A DNA stretch of 11,285 nucleotides, from assembly GCA_905234355.1 (NCBI GenBank), contig CAJOHP010000061.1, forward strand, positions 1-11,285. The letters run 5' to 3'. Source of the DNA: an uncultured Prevotella sp. (GTDB lineage: Bacteria; Bacteroidota; Bacteroidia; Bacteroidales; Bacteroidaceae). Positions 1 to 6,722 of this stretch are shown here, one piece after another; positions within the stretch are counted from its first letter, which is position 1; the number at the start of each line of letters is the position of its first letter. Below the pieces are notes generated by a model. The model was given only the letters and a program-made list of their open reading frames with translations, did no database searches and had not been told where the DNA came from. A program made the translations under genes and the position numbers.

Positions 1-841
1 TGGAGAGATTACCATTGATGGGCATCACGATATTGGCAATCCGGTTGGCATGGTAGGCACTCTTACGCAATTCCTCGTTGATTTCTTCAAACTCCCTGAT
101 GGCTTCCTGCTCGTGGCAGAACACCTTCACCACCTTCTGTCCGGTCATCATCTCCTCGACGAAGGCATTGACGTCGGCCAGCGACTGCTGTTGTGTCTTG
201 AAGTGGGCGCGGCTCCACTTGCCCAGCCGGGTGGTGGCCATCACCATGAGGGCTGCCATGAGCATGGACACGATGGTGAGCGGCACGCTGAGCACCATCA
301 TCGAGGTGAAGGTAGCCACGATGGTGACGACCGACGAGAAGAGCTGGGCCATGGCTGTGGATATGAGCTGGCGGAGGGAGTCCACGTCGTTGGTGTAGGT
401 CGACATGATCTCGCCGTGTGCATGCTGGTCGAAGTAGCTCACGGGCAGCTGCTGCATGCGCTCGAAGATGTGCTTGCGCAGCCGCAGCTGTGTGCCTTGC
501 GACACCTGAATCATCAGACGGTTGTAGGCGTAGGAACAAGTGGCGCCCACCAGCAGCACAAAGCCCAGCTTGAGTAGGGCCGTCAGCAGCGGACTATACT
601 CCGGAGCCGTCTGTTGCATGAGCGGCACGATGTGGTCGTCGATGAGCGTGCGGGTGAAGAGCGTAGATGCGAGTGAGGCGACCGAGCTGACCACGATGCA
701 CGCCAGGACGAGGACCATCTGCCATCGGTAGTGTGTCCATACGAGTGTGCCCAGGCGCATCATGGTGTGGCGCTTTTGCTTGTCTATCTTCTGGAAGCCT
801 GCATGAGACTGTGGGCCGCGGGGGCCGAAGGGTTGCTTCAT
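1..841 (-). CDS. ABC exporter half-transporter, membrane domain (partial, C-terminus beyond window)
   Basis: This is the N-terminal 280 codons of an ABC exporter subunit whose ATPase half lies left of the window. The frame is open from an ATG at 841-839 to the edge and begins MKQPFGPRGPQSHAGF. Hydrophobic stretches alternate with typical exporter coupling-helix sequence: SYFDQHAHGEIMSTYTNDVD, LADVNAFVEEMMTGQKVVKVF and, near the edge, NRIANIVMPINGNL. These match the type I ABC exporter transmembrane domain (MdlB/MsbA-like). An N-terminal tail of about 25 residues precedes the first membrane helix. The start lies 28 bp after the stop of the other half-transporter on the same strand, so the two are probably co-transcribed and form a heterodimer. 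The partner has a degenerate ATP site, so this subunit is predicted to carry the canonical Glu and His in its unseen ATPase domain. The substrate (drug, lipid or peptide) cannot be told. Confidence 0.9.
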   Translation of the reverse strand, partial: MKQPFGPRGPQSHAGFQKIDKQKRHTMMRLGTLVWTHYRWQMVLVLACIVVSSVASLASTLFTRTLIDDHIVPLMQQTAPEYSPLLTALLKLGFVLLVGATCSYAYNRLMIQVSQGTQLRLRKHIFERMQQLPVSYFDQHAHGEIMSTYTNDVDSLRQLISTAMAQLFSSVVTIVATFTSMMVLSVPLTIVSMLMAALMVMATTRLGKWSRAHFKTQQQSLADVNAFVEEMMTGQKVVKVFCHEQEAIREFEEINEELRKSAYHANRIANIVMPINGNLS

Positions 842-869
842 AGGTAAATGCGGGGGTAGACTGTGGCGG

Positions 870-2660
870 CTACAGGGACTGCTGCGGTGTGCTGAGCTCG
901 TCGAAGTCGCCGGTGTCCTTGGTTTGTATGTCGAATATTTCGCGGTAGAGGCCGTTGCTGGCCAGCAGCTCCTCGTGGGTGCCGTATCCTGCCACGACGC
1001 CATTGTCCATGACGAGTATGCGGTCGCAGTGTCGCACGGTGGAGATGCGCTGTGCGATGATGAGCTTCGTGGTGTCGGGCAGCTGTTGGCGGAAAGCCTG
1101 CTGTATGAGTGCATCGGTGTGCATGTCGCAGGCCGAAGTGCTGTCGTCGAGTATGAGCACCCGTGGCTTCTTCAGCAGTGCGCGGGCTATGCACAGGCGC
1201 TGCCGCTGGCCGCCGGAGATGTTGGTCCCTCCCTGCTCTATGCGTGCCTCATAGCCGCCGTCCATCTCCATGACAAAGCCGTCGGCTTGGGCCAGACGTG
1301 CGGCATGGCGCATCTCCTCGAGCGTGGCGTCGCGCTTGCCCCACCGCAGGTTGTCGGCCACGGTACCGGCAAAGAGCGTGTTCTGCTGGAGCACCACGCC
1401 GACGGTCTGTCGCAGCGTGGCGAGGTCGTATTCTCTCACGTCGCGGCCGCCCACGAGCACTTGCCCCTGTGTGGGGTCGTAGAGACGGCTGACGAGGCTC
1501 ACCAGGGTGGACTTGCCCGAGCCTGTACCGCCTATGACGCCTATGCTCTGGCCAGCCTTCACTGCAAACGACACGTTGTAGAGTGCCGATCGCTTGGAAC
1601 GCGCAGGACTGTCAGGAGCGGCTGTCGCATCGGCCTTATAGTCGAAGCGCACTGACCGGAACTCTATGCTCGGCTGACTGATGGTGGTGACGGGGTGTGG
1701 CGGGTTCTGTATGTCGGCCACCTCGTCGATGACCTCGGCCACACGTTTAGCCGAGGCGGCGCTCTGGGTGAGCATGACGAATATCATAGACAGCATCATC
1801 AGTGCCTGCAGGATGGACATGACATAGGTGAAGAGCGAGGTGAGCTCGCCCGTCGTGAGCGTGCCGGCCACCACAAACTGCGCTCCCCACCACGACAGGG
1901 CGATGATGCATCCATAGACCACGAGGTTCATCACGGGGTGGTTGAGTGCCATGAGGCTCTCCGCGCGTACATATATTTTATATAGAGCCTCGGCAGCACG
2001 TGCAAACTTTTCGCTCTCATACTTTTCGCGCACGAAAGCTTTCACCACGCGCATGGCCCGCACGTTCTCTTCGACGCTCAGGTTGAGGGCGTCGTAGCGT
2101 TCGAACACCTGCTGGAAGAGTGTGGACACGCGCGAGATGATCTGATAGAGTGCCAAGGAGAGCACGACCATGGCCACGATGAAGACGACAGACAGGCGTG
2201 CGTCGATGAGCAGGCACATGACGATGGATAGCAGCAGCCTGAATGGTGCGCGCACGGTGATGCGCAGGATCTGCTGCATAGCCTGCTGCAGATTCTGCAC
2301 GTCGGTGGTCATACGGGTGATGAGTCCGGCCGTGGTGTACTTGTCGATGTCGGAGAAGGCATAAGTCTGTATGTTGCGGTACATGGCTCGCCGCAGGTTG
2401 GCGGCAAATCCCGTTGAGGCATAGGCCGACACCCTGCCGGCCAAGATACCGAAAAAGAGCGAGAGCAGCCCCATGCCTAGCATGATGAGTCCGTAGCGCC
2501 ATACGGCGTCCATGTCGCCGGCGCTGATGCCTCGGTCGATGAGCGAGGCCGTGACGTAGGGTATCATCACGTCGAGCACCACTTCGATGGCCGTGAGCAC
2601 GGGCGTGGCAGCGGCTGCCCAGCGGTACTGTCCTATCTGTCTGTAGAGCGTCTTGAGCAT
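870..2660 (-). CDS. ABC exporter half-transporter with degenerate ATPase site
   Basis: A complete 596-aa type I ABC exporter subunit: membrane domain at residues 1-310, nucleotide-binding domain at about 330-580. Visible motifs are Walker A GGTGSGKST (377-385), Q-loop VVLQQNTLF (422-430), signature ISGGQRQRL (481-489), Walker B VLILDD (501-506) and switch segment IIAQRIS (534-540). Position 506, normally the catalytic Glu, is Asp, and 537, normally His, is Gln. The same paired substitutions mark the non-catalytic site of heterodimeric exporters such as TM287/TM288. The ATG at 2660 was chosen because MLKTLYRQIG starts the family's N-terminal helix; an in-frame GTG at 2705 would add 15 unlikely residues. 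A low-complexity insert (residues 342-357) precedes Walker A. The gene is first in a minus-strand operon with the partner half-transporter and is located in the inner membrane. The substrate is unknown. Confidence 0.93.
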   Translation of the reverse strand: MLKTLYRQIGQYRWAAAATPVLTAIEVVLDVMIPYVTASLIDRGISAGDMDAVWRYGLIMLGMGLLSLFFGILAGRVSAYASTGFAANLRRAMYRNIQTYAFSDIDKYTTAGLITRMTTDVQNLQQAMQQILRITVRAPFRLLLSIVMCLLIDARLSVVFIVAMVVLSLALYQIISRVSTLFQQVFERYDALNLSVEENVRAMRVVKAFVREKYESEKFARAAEALYKIYVRAESLMALNHPVMNLVVYGCIIALSWWGAQFVVAGTLTTGELTSLFTYVMSILQALMMLSMIFVMLTQSAASAKRVAEVIDEVADIQNPPHPVTTISQPSIEFRSVRFDYKADATAAPDSPARSKRSALYNVSFAVKAGQSIGVIGGTGSGKSTLVSLVSRLYDPTQGQVLVGGRDVREYDLATLRQTVGVVLQQNTLFAGTVADNLRWGKRDATLEEMRHAARLAQADGFVMEMDGGYEARIEQGGTNISGGQRQRLCIARALLKKPRVLILDDSTSACDMHTDALIQQAFRQQLPDTTKLIIAQRISTVRHCDRILVMDNGVVAGYGTHEELLASNGLYREIFDIQTKDTGDFDELSTPQQSL

Positions 2661-2727
2661 CTTGTTGTCTTTGTGTCTGTGAGCGAAAAAAACGGGGCGG
2701 CACACACCCCATGCTGTAAATGCGCTG

Positions 2728-2757
2728 CAAAGTTACAAAAATATTTGTGAGCAGAAA
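2728..2757 (-). promoter_or_regulatory. Bacteroidetes-type promoter for the ABC exporter operon
   Basis: On the minus strand TAACTTTG (2735-2728) fits the TAnnTTTG -7 box. TTTC (2757-2754) lies 18 bp upstream as a three-of-four match to the TTTG -33 box. Transcription would start near 2722-2725, giving a leader of about 60 nt before the ATG at 2660. The call rests on motif match and position only. Confidence 0.6.
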
Positions 2758-2820
2758 GCTGCAAGATACCGTGATGTTGGTTAAAAATGCTTAAAGTCAT
2801 CGAAAAACCCGAAACAAGGA

Positions 2821-2851
2821 TTTCTGTTATCAAAACTTTTTAGTACCTTTG
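2821..2851 (+). promoter_or_regulatory. Bacteroidetes-type promoter for the L28-L33 operon
   Basis: TACCTTTG at 2844-2851 is a perfect TAnnTTTG -7 box. TTTC at 2821-2824, exactly 19 bp upstream, is a near match to the -33 TTTG. The predicted start is about 2855-2858, leaving a leader of roughly 45 nt, A-rich in its second half, before rpmB. It is divergent from the ABC operon promoter about 65 bp away. Confidence 0.7.
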
Positions 2852-2902
2852 CACCCTGTTTGGAGTAAGTATCAAAAAAGTACAAAATTAAAGTAGATAG
2901 CA

Positions 2903-3166
2903 ATGTCGAAAGTTTGTCAAATCACAGGAAAGAAGGCACAGATAGGCAACAATGTGTCTCACTCAAAGCATCGCACGAAGAGAAGCTTTGATGTCAACCT
3001 GTTCAGCAAGAAGTTCTACTATGTAGAGGAGAACTGCTGGATTCAGTTGAAGATTAGCGCCGCTGGTCTTCGCATGATTAATAAAGTGGGTCTTGACGCC
3101 GCACTGAAGCAGGCAGTAGCCAATGGCTTTGTGGATTGGAAAGACATAAAAGTAATAGGAGACTAA
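2903..3166 (+). CDS. rpmB: 50S ribosomal protein L28 (bL28)
   Basis: An 87-aa protein starting MSKVCQITGKKAQIGNNVSH, the characteristic N-terminus of bL28 (xxVCxxTGKxxxxGNNVSHxxxRTKR), followed by the conserved stretch LKISAAGLRMINKVGLD. It is a structural protein of the large ribosomal subunit. It has only isolated cysteines (C5, C45) and no CxxC pair, so it is a zinc-independent (C-minus) form. The ATG at 2903 is the only start that gives the family N-terminus; there is no clear Shine-Dalgarno, as usual in Bacteroidetes. It is first in an operon with rpmG (5-bp gap) and the DUF4295 gene. Base composition is lower in GC than the glycan genes nearby, as expected for a highly expressed ribosomal gene. 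Confidence 0.98.
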   Translation: MSKVCQITGKKAQIGNNVSHSKHRTKRSFDVNLFSKKFYYVEENCWIQLKISAAGLRMINKVGLDAALKQAVANGFVDWKDIKVIGD

Positions 3167-3171
3167 CGACC

Positions 3172-3363
3172 ATGGCAAGCAAGAAAGCAAAGGGTAACCG
3201 CGTCCAGGTAGTGCTGGAGTGCACCGAGATTAAGAACAGTGGTCTTCCTGGCACCAGCCGTTACATTACAACAAAGAATCGTAAGAACACGCCTGAGCGT
3301 CTGGAGCTGATGAAGTATAATCCCATCCTGAAGAAGATGACCCTGCACAAGGAGATCAAATAA
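3172..3363 (+). CDS. rpmG: 50S ribosomal protein L33 (bL33)
   Basis: A 63-aa protein beginning MASKKAKGNRVQVVLECTEI and continuing with the bL33 core GTSRYITTKNRKNTPERLEL and the tail KKMTLHKEIK. It is a component of the large ribosomal subunit near the E site. The two CxxC zinc motifs of C-plus L33 are absent; a single Cys (C17) remains, so this is the zinc-independent form. An upstream in-frame ATG at 3136 would overlap rpmB and add 12 residues absent from the family, so the ATG at 3172, 5 bp after the rpmB stop, is preferred. L28-L33 adjacency is common in bacteria. Confidence 0.97.
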   Translation: MASKKAKGNRVQVVLECTEIKNSGLPGTSRYITTKNRKNTPERLELMKYNPILKKMTLHKEIK

Positions 3364-3435
3364 GCAAGCTTGATCTTACAGTACAGGTGATAATAACACA
3401 GGAAGACGGGTAAAAAGTAAAAGTAATAATAGACT

Positions 3436-3594
3436 ATGGCAAAGAAAACCGTTGCTACCCTCCACGAAGGTTCGAAGGATGGTCGCGCTTATTCGAAAGT
3501 GATTCGTATGGTGAAGAGCCCCAAGACGGGTGCTTACATCTTCGACGAGCAGATGGTTCCCAATGAGGCCGTAAAGGACTTCTTCAAGAACTGA
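3436..3594 (+). CDS. DUF4295 family small protein, probable ribosomal protein bL38
   Basis: A 52-residue basic protein starting MAKKTVATLHEGSKDGRAYS, with SPKTGAYIFDEQMVP in the middle and ending FFKN. It lies 72 bp after rpmG on the same strand. Both sequence and position match the short DUF4295 protein that follows rpmB-rpmG throughout Bacteroidetes. I recall that this family was identified as a large-subunit protein, named bL38, in the Flavobacterium ribosome structure; that link is from memory and is the less certain part. The start at 3436 is the only ATG giving the conserved MAKKxVATLxxG N-terminus. It is probably co-transcribed with the two ribosomal genes and is followed 14 bp later by a strong hairpin. 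Confidence 0.88.
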   Translation: MAKKTVATLHEGSKDGRAYSKVIRMVKSPKTGAYIFDEQMVPNEAVKDFFKN

Positions 3595-3608
3595 TTGATA
3601 TTAAGAAA

Positions 3609-3682
3609 TAAGTAAGAAGCAAAGAGAAAGAGGAAAGAAGTATAATCAGACTTCTTTCCTCTTTCTCTTTGCTTCTTACTTA
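3609..3682. terminator. 33-bp perfect hairpin, probable bidirectional terminator
   Basis: Positions 3609-3641 and 3650-3682 are perfect reverse complements over 33 bp, with an 8-nt loop (ATAATCAG). In either direction the first arm is almost all purine and the second almost all pyrimidine and U-rich. It lies between two convergent units: 14 bp after the DUF4295 stop and 7 bp beyond the stop of the minus-strand glycosyltransferase. Termination of both transcripts is the natural reading, though no separate U-tract follows the stem. At 33 bp the stem is longer than most intrinsic terminators. Confidence 0.75.
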
Positions 3683-3689
3683 ATGAGCT

Positions 3690-4814
3690 TTAAGGCCTTC
3701 TTCCTGAGCTCAGATAGAGTGCCTCATACTGCCGTGCCACCTTCAGGTAGTCGTGGTGGCGTCGGACGTACTCCATGCTCTGCCGTTTCAGCTCGGGCAG
3801 GCGCTCGGGATGCAGCACGAGTTGCTCCAGCTCGTGATACACGCTCTCGTAGCTGGGCTCTACGTTGATGATGGGCCGCAGCTCCTTTTCCCCGATGATT
3901 TCATAGTTTTCCGGCTCGCCTCCGCCTATGAGTACGATGCCCTTCGACATGGCCAGCAGAGCGTTCATGGCGGGCGTGTAGCTGTAGAGCTGGTCGAGTA
4001 TGGCGTCGCACGAGTTCATCATGTGCTGGTATTGTTCGAAGGGCACGCCCTCGGCCTTGACTATCGTCAGGCTGCCGGGATAGCGGCGCTGCACGTCTTC
4101 GGCTGCGCGGAGCATGATGTCGGTGCCCTTGTAGGCGCTGCGCCCTTTGCTGATGCCGATGAAGAGGCGCAAGCAGTCGTCGCCGTTGTCCGCAGGGCGA
4201 ACAGGCTGCGGGGGCGCCGGCAGGTGCGGGGCCTCGATGGGCAGTGGTATGAAGTGTAGTTTCTCTGGGAAGTAAGGCTGGTAGCACACATGGTCGTCGT
4301 AGAGCACGGAGACGATGGCGTCGCAGTCCTGTGCTATCAGCTGGTTCAGCCGGCCTTTCGGCGTGTCGATCCAGTCTTTGCGATCGCGCTCGGCTATGGG
4401 GTCGGTGCGCACGGCAGCGCCCAGGTTGAAATCGCTGTAGCGCAGTGGCTTGCGGTAGGTGCACTCGTGCACCCAGTACCAGTCCATGCCCATGGCGCCC
4501 AGCACCATCATGCCGTTGTGGCGGCGCAGGTATCGGTAGATGGGCAGCAGACGCTCGGCCTTGAGTTCGAGAAACATGGGGTTGATGAACTGCACCACGT
4601 CGTAGCCCCGCCATCGGGGCAGCAGGCATCCCACCTTGACTGCCAGTTGCAGTCCGCCCCATTTGCCCGGTCTGCGGGCCAGGTCTGTGTCGCGCGGATA
4701 GTTTTTCCAGAAGTCGCCGTTGGAGGCCACCGTCACTTCATGCCCCAGCGTGCGCAGGCCGCGGGCCAGCGTGTTGTGCACATTGCTGTATTCGCCTAAG
4801 AGGAGTATCTTCAT
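3690..4814 (-). CDS. Glycosyltransferase, GT-B fold, GT4-like
   Basis: A 374-aa protein that probably transfers a sugar from a nucleotide donor to a growing lipid-linked glycan on the cytoplasmic side of the membrane. The N-terminus MKILLLGEYSNVHNTLARGL is a Rossmann-type strand-loop-helix, followed by RTLGHEVTVAS, typical of GT-B enzymes. The C-terminal half has a donor-domain segment FIGISKGRSAYKGTDIML (about 218-235) and a region DQLYSYTPAMNALLAMSKGI (274-293) leading to GGGEPENYEIIGE (297-309), which resembles the E-x7-E region of GT4/GT1 families. Acceptor and donor cannot be assigned. The ATG at 4814 overlaps the stop of the upstream GT2 gene by 4 bp (ATGA), indicating translational coupling. 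The open frame extends upstream inside the neighbour, but no family sequence lies there. It is last in a three-gene operon, ending at the 33-bp hairpin. Confidence 0.87.
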   Translation of the reverse strand: MKILLLGEYSNVHNTLARGLRTLGHEVTVASNGDFWKNYPRDTDLARRPGKWGGLQLAVKVGCLLPRWRGYDVVQFINPMFLELKAERLLPIYRYLRRHNGMMVLGAMGMDWYWVHECTYRKPLRYSDFNLGAAVRTDPIAERDRKDWIDTPKGRLNQLIAQDCDAIVSVLYDDHVCYQPYFPEKLHFIPLPIEAPHLPAPPQPVRPADNGDDCLRLFIGISKGRSAYKGTDIMLRAAEDVQRRYPGSLTIVKAEGVPFEQYQHMMNSCDAILDQLYSYTPAMNALLAMSKGIVLIGGGEPENYEIIGEKELRPIINVEPSYESVYHELEQLVLHPERLPELKRQSMEYVRRHHDYLKVARQYEALYLSSGRRP

Positions 4815-5803
4815 CGTTCTTTCTTTGCAAGGGGCAGCAGGCGCATGAGCATGCGAAGCCCTACTTCGCTGTTGGTCATGCGGCGAAACCATGTGTATTT
4901 TGTGGTGTAGTGGCGGTCGGGCAGTGGAAACATCCCTTTGGCCCGCAACTCGCCAATGCGGCGGTCTAAGTAGTGGCGGCTGCCGGTGAGCACAATGATG
5001 TTGTAGATGTAGTCCATGGTAAGTTGTGCCACTCTTCGCTCCAGGGCTATGCGCTCGTCGGAGGGCAACGTGTCGGTCTTGGCCTGCAGGTGCAGGATCA
5101 CACCTTTCATGTCGTTGAGCCGTTGCAGTCGGTGGCGCATGTCGGGCGTGCGTATGGCCGACGTGGGTCGCTCTCTGTAGTAATAGGCCTTTGCCGACGT
5201 GACGTAGACCTGCTCGGTGCGCAGGAGCAGCTGTGCGGTGAACTCCTCGTCTTCTCCGTAGGCCACGCCTCTGCGGAACTGCAGTGTGCCAGCCATGATG
5301 CGCGAGAAGATGTATCCCCATGCCGACCCGTGAATGTTGTTGTTGCGCATGAGCTCGGCGCCGCTCTTTGGTTCGGCATCCTGATAGGTGAGCGGTGGGG
5401 TGGGGGTAGTGGAAAAGTCGAACATCACCATGTCTGGCTCGCGGTAGCGTATGAAGTCGAGCACGTGCTCATAAGGGTACTGCATGAGCATGTCGTCGCC
5501 GTCGACAAACTGCACATACCTGCCTCTTGCCATTCGCAGTCCTGTGTTGCGTGCCGTCGAGACGCCCTGGTTGGGCTGCCTCACGTAGAGCAGCGAGTCG
5601 GCATGACGGCTCAGGGCAGGCAGTGCCGAGGTGTCGGAGCCGTCGTCTACGACGATGATTTCGCGTTCGTAGGGGCGCAGTGTGAGCGAGAGAATGCTCT
5701 CGACACATGCTGTCAGCATGTCGGCAGGCACGTTGTAGACGGGTATGATAAAGCTTACGAGAGGTGACTCTTCAGTCGGTGCCATGTTATGTTTAGTCTG
5801 CAT
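4811..5803 (-). CDS. Glycosyltransferase family 2
   Basis: A 330-aa GT-A enzyme. The sequence SFIIPVYNVPADML opens the nucleotide-binding fold. VVDDGSD (51-57) holds the donor-binding acidic pair, NQGVSTARNTGLRMARGRYV (78-97) is the usual GT2 core, FVDGDD (99-104) is the metal-binding DxD, and YGEDEEF (182-188) is the likely catalytic-base region. The C-terminal third is variable and basic, with no obvious membrane helices, so a soluble or membrane-associated enzyme of surface-glycan synthesis is likely. The start at 5803 has a nearby AAAGGA; Met7 (5785) is an alternative. Either start overlaps the end of the upstream GT2 gene, by 49 or 31 bp, an unusually long overlap. The sugar is unknown. 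Confidence 0.92.
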   Translation of the reverse strand: MQTKHNMAPTEESPLVSFIIPVYNVPADMLTACVESILSLTLRPYEREIIVVDDGSDTSALPALSRHADSLLYVRQPNQGVSTARNTGLRMARGRYVQFVDGDDMLMQYPYEHVLDFIRYREPDMVMFDFSTTPTPPLTYQDAEPKSGAELMRNNNIHGSAWGYIFSRIMAGTLQFRRGVAYGEDEEFTAQLLLRTEQVYVTSAKAYYYRERPTSAIRTPDMRHRLQRLNDMKGVILHLQAKTDTLPSDERIALERRVAQLTMDYIYNIIVLTGSRHYLDRRIGELRAKGMFPLPDRHYTTKYTWFRRMTNSEVGLRMLMRLLPLAKKER

Positions 5804-6660
5804 AATCCTTTTATTCCTAATGTGTTAGCGACTATTGCTTTCAGCCTTTGTGTTGTAGTGAGCCGGTGTGCAAGCGGATTGACGAAACGCCGCTTCAGCC
5901 GTGGCTCGCATTCCGCAGCCTCGCACACGTCGGTCTGTATGTTCAGCACGTGCAGGTAGTAATTATCGTCGCACCAGTGGTCCATCACCTGCAGGTGGCT
6001 CTCCAGGAGCATGGTCAGTTCGCGGCCCGTGGCCCGAGCGGTGATGCCGTCGGCATTGCAGCAGTAGTAGTAGCATCCGGTCTCGATGGTGGCCACGCTG
6101 CGTGCCTGCCGAAGCAGTAGTGGCAGTATGGCCACGTCCTCGAATACGCGGCCTTCGGGGAAGCGTGTTCGGGCAAAGAGGTTCCGTCGAAACACCTTGT
6201 TCCAGGCATAGGCATGCTCGTAGGCTTTCGCCGTCAGCCAGTAGTCCTGCATGTCGCTGTAGACGCGTGTGCCGAAGGAGCGGCGCTGCTGTCCGGGCGA
6301 GCCGTAGTGCCAGCAGAGGGGATACTCTGTGATGTCGTGCTGCTCGGCTATGGGCATCACGCCGTCGTAGGTGTCGGCCGCGATGAAGTCGTCGGAGTCG
6401 ACAAAAGTGATGAACTCACCTCGTGCTGCCTCTATGCCCGTGTTGCGCGCTGCGCTCAGTCCGCCGTTGCGGCGGTGTATCACGCTGATGCGCTCGTCTC
6501 TCTCTGCCCATGCGTCGCACATCTGCGGACAGCGGTCCGGGGAGCCGTCGTCGACGAGGATGAGCTCGAAATCGGTGAAACGCTGCCCGACGATACTCGT
6601 CAGACAGCGGTCGAGCTGGTCTTCCACGCGATAGACAGGAACAACAATTGTTAGTTTCAT
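5755..6660 (-). CDS. Glycosyltransferase family 2
   Basis: A 301-aa GT2 enzyme beginning MKLTIVVPVYRVEDQLDRCL. Motifs in order: LVDDGSPD (35-42), NGGLSAARNTGIEAARGEFI (65-84), FVDSDDF (86-92, DxD) and GRVFEDVAI (170-178), whose ED pair is the likely catalytic-base site. The C-terminus contains a Cys-rich patch around CYYYCCNADG (196-205). The ATG at 6660 gives the exact GT2 N-terminus; longer in-frame starts (up to 6735) would run through the promoter region. It is first in the minus-strand operon and overlaps the next GT2 by 49 bp. It is divergent from the flippase gene, with which it probably shares a glycan pathway. The perfect -7 box lies only 5 bp before this ATG, so the transcript may be leaderless. 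Confidence 0.93.
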   Translation of the reverse strand: MKLTIVVPVYRVEDQLDRCLTSIVGQRFTDFELILVDDGSPDRCPQMCDAWAERDERISVIHRRNGGLSAARNTGIEAARGEFITFVDSDDFIAADTYDGVMPIAEQHDITEYPLCWHYGSPGQQRRSFGTRVYSDMQDYWLTAKAYEHAYAWNKVFRRNLFARTRFPEGRVFEDVAILPLLLRQARSVATIETGCYYYCCNADGITARATGRELTMLLESHLQVMDHWCDDNYYLHVLNIQTDVCEAAECEPRLKRRFVNPLAHRLTTTQRLKAIVANTLGIKGLCRLNITWHRLKSHLS

Positions 6661-6665
6661 CGGCA

Positions 6666-6696
6666 CAAAAGTACAAAAAAGTTGTGTGAAATCAAA
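6666..6696 (-). promoter_or_regulatory. Consensus Bacteroidetes promoter for the minus-strand glycosyltransferase operon
   Basis: On the minus strand TTTG (6696-6693), 19 bp, TACTTTTG (6673-6666) is a full match to the -33/-7 consensus. The predicted transcription start is about 6660-6662, at or beside the ATG at 6660, so the mRNA would have almost no leader. Confidence 0.75.
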
Positions 6697-6706
6697 ATAT
6701 TTGTTG

Positions 6707-6714
6707 TATTTTTG
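6707..6714 (+). promoter_or_regulatory. -7 box of the probable flippase operon promoter
   Basis: TATTTTTG matches TAnnTTTG perfectly. The -33 element is poor: the best candidate is GTTG at 6681-6684, 22 bp upstream. The start would be near 6718-6721, again within a few bases of the possible ATGs at 6723 and 6735. The promoter overlaps the opposite-strand promoter within a 62-bp spacer. Confidence 0.55.
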
Positions 6715-6722
6715 CATGCTGT

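Noticed and set aside
924..1655. A 243-codon plus-strand frame across the ABC ATPase domain
   Set aside because: It is a shadow of the minus-strand exporter gene, which has intact Walker, signature and switch motifs there.
2633..2833. A 66-codon minus-strand frame in the intergenic region before the ABC operon
   Set aside because: It spans the predicted ABC promoter and overlaps the exporter start, and its sequence matches no family I recognise.
4815..5321. Upstream extension of the GT-B glycosyltransferase frame
   Set aside because: The extension runs through the neighbouring GT2 gene with His/Arg-rich nonsense sequence; MKILLLGEYS at 4814 is the natural N-terminus.
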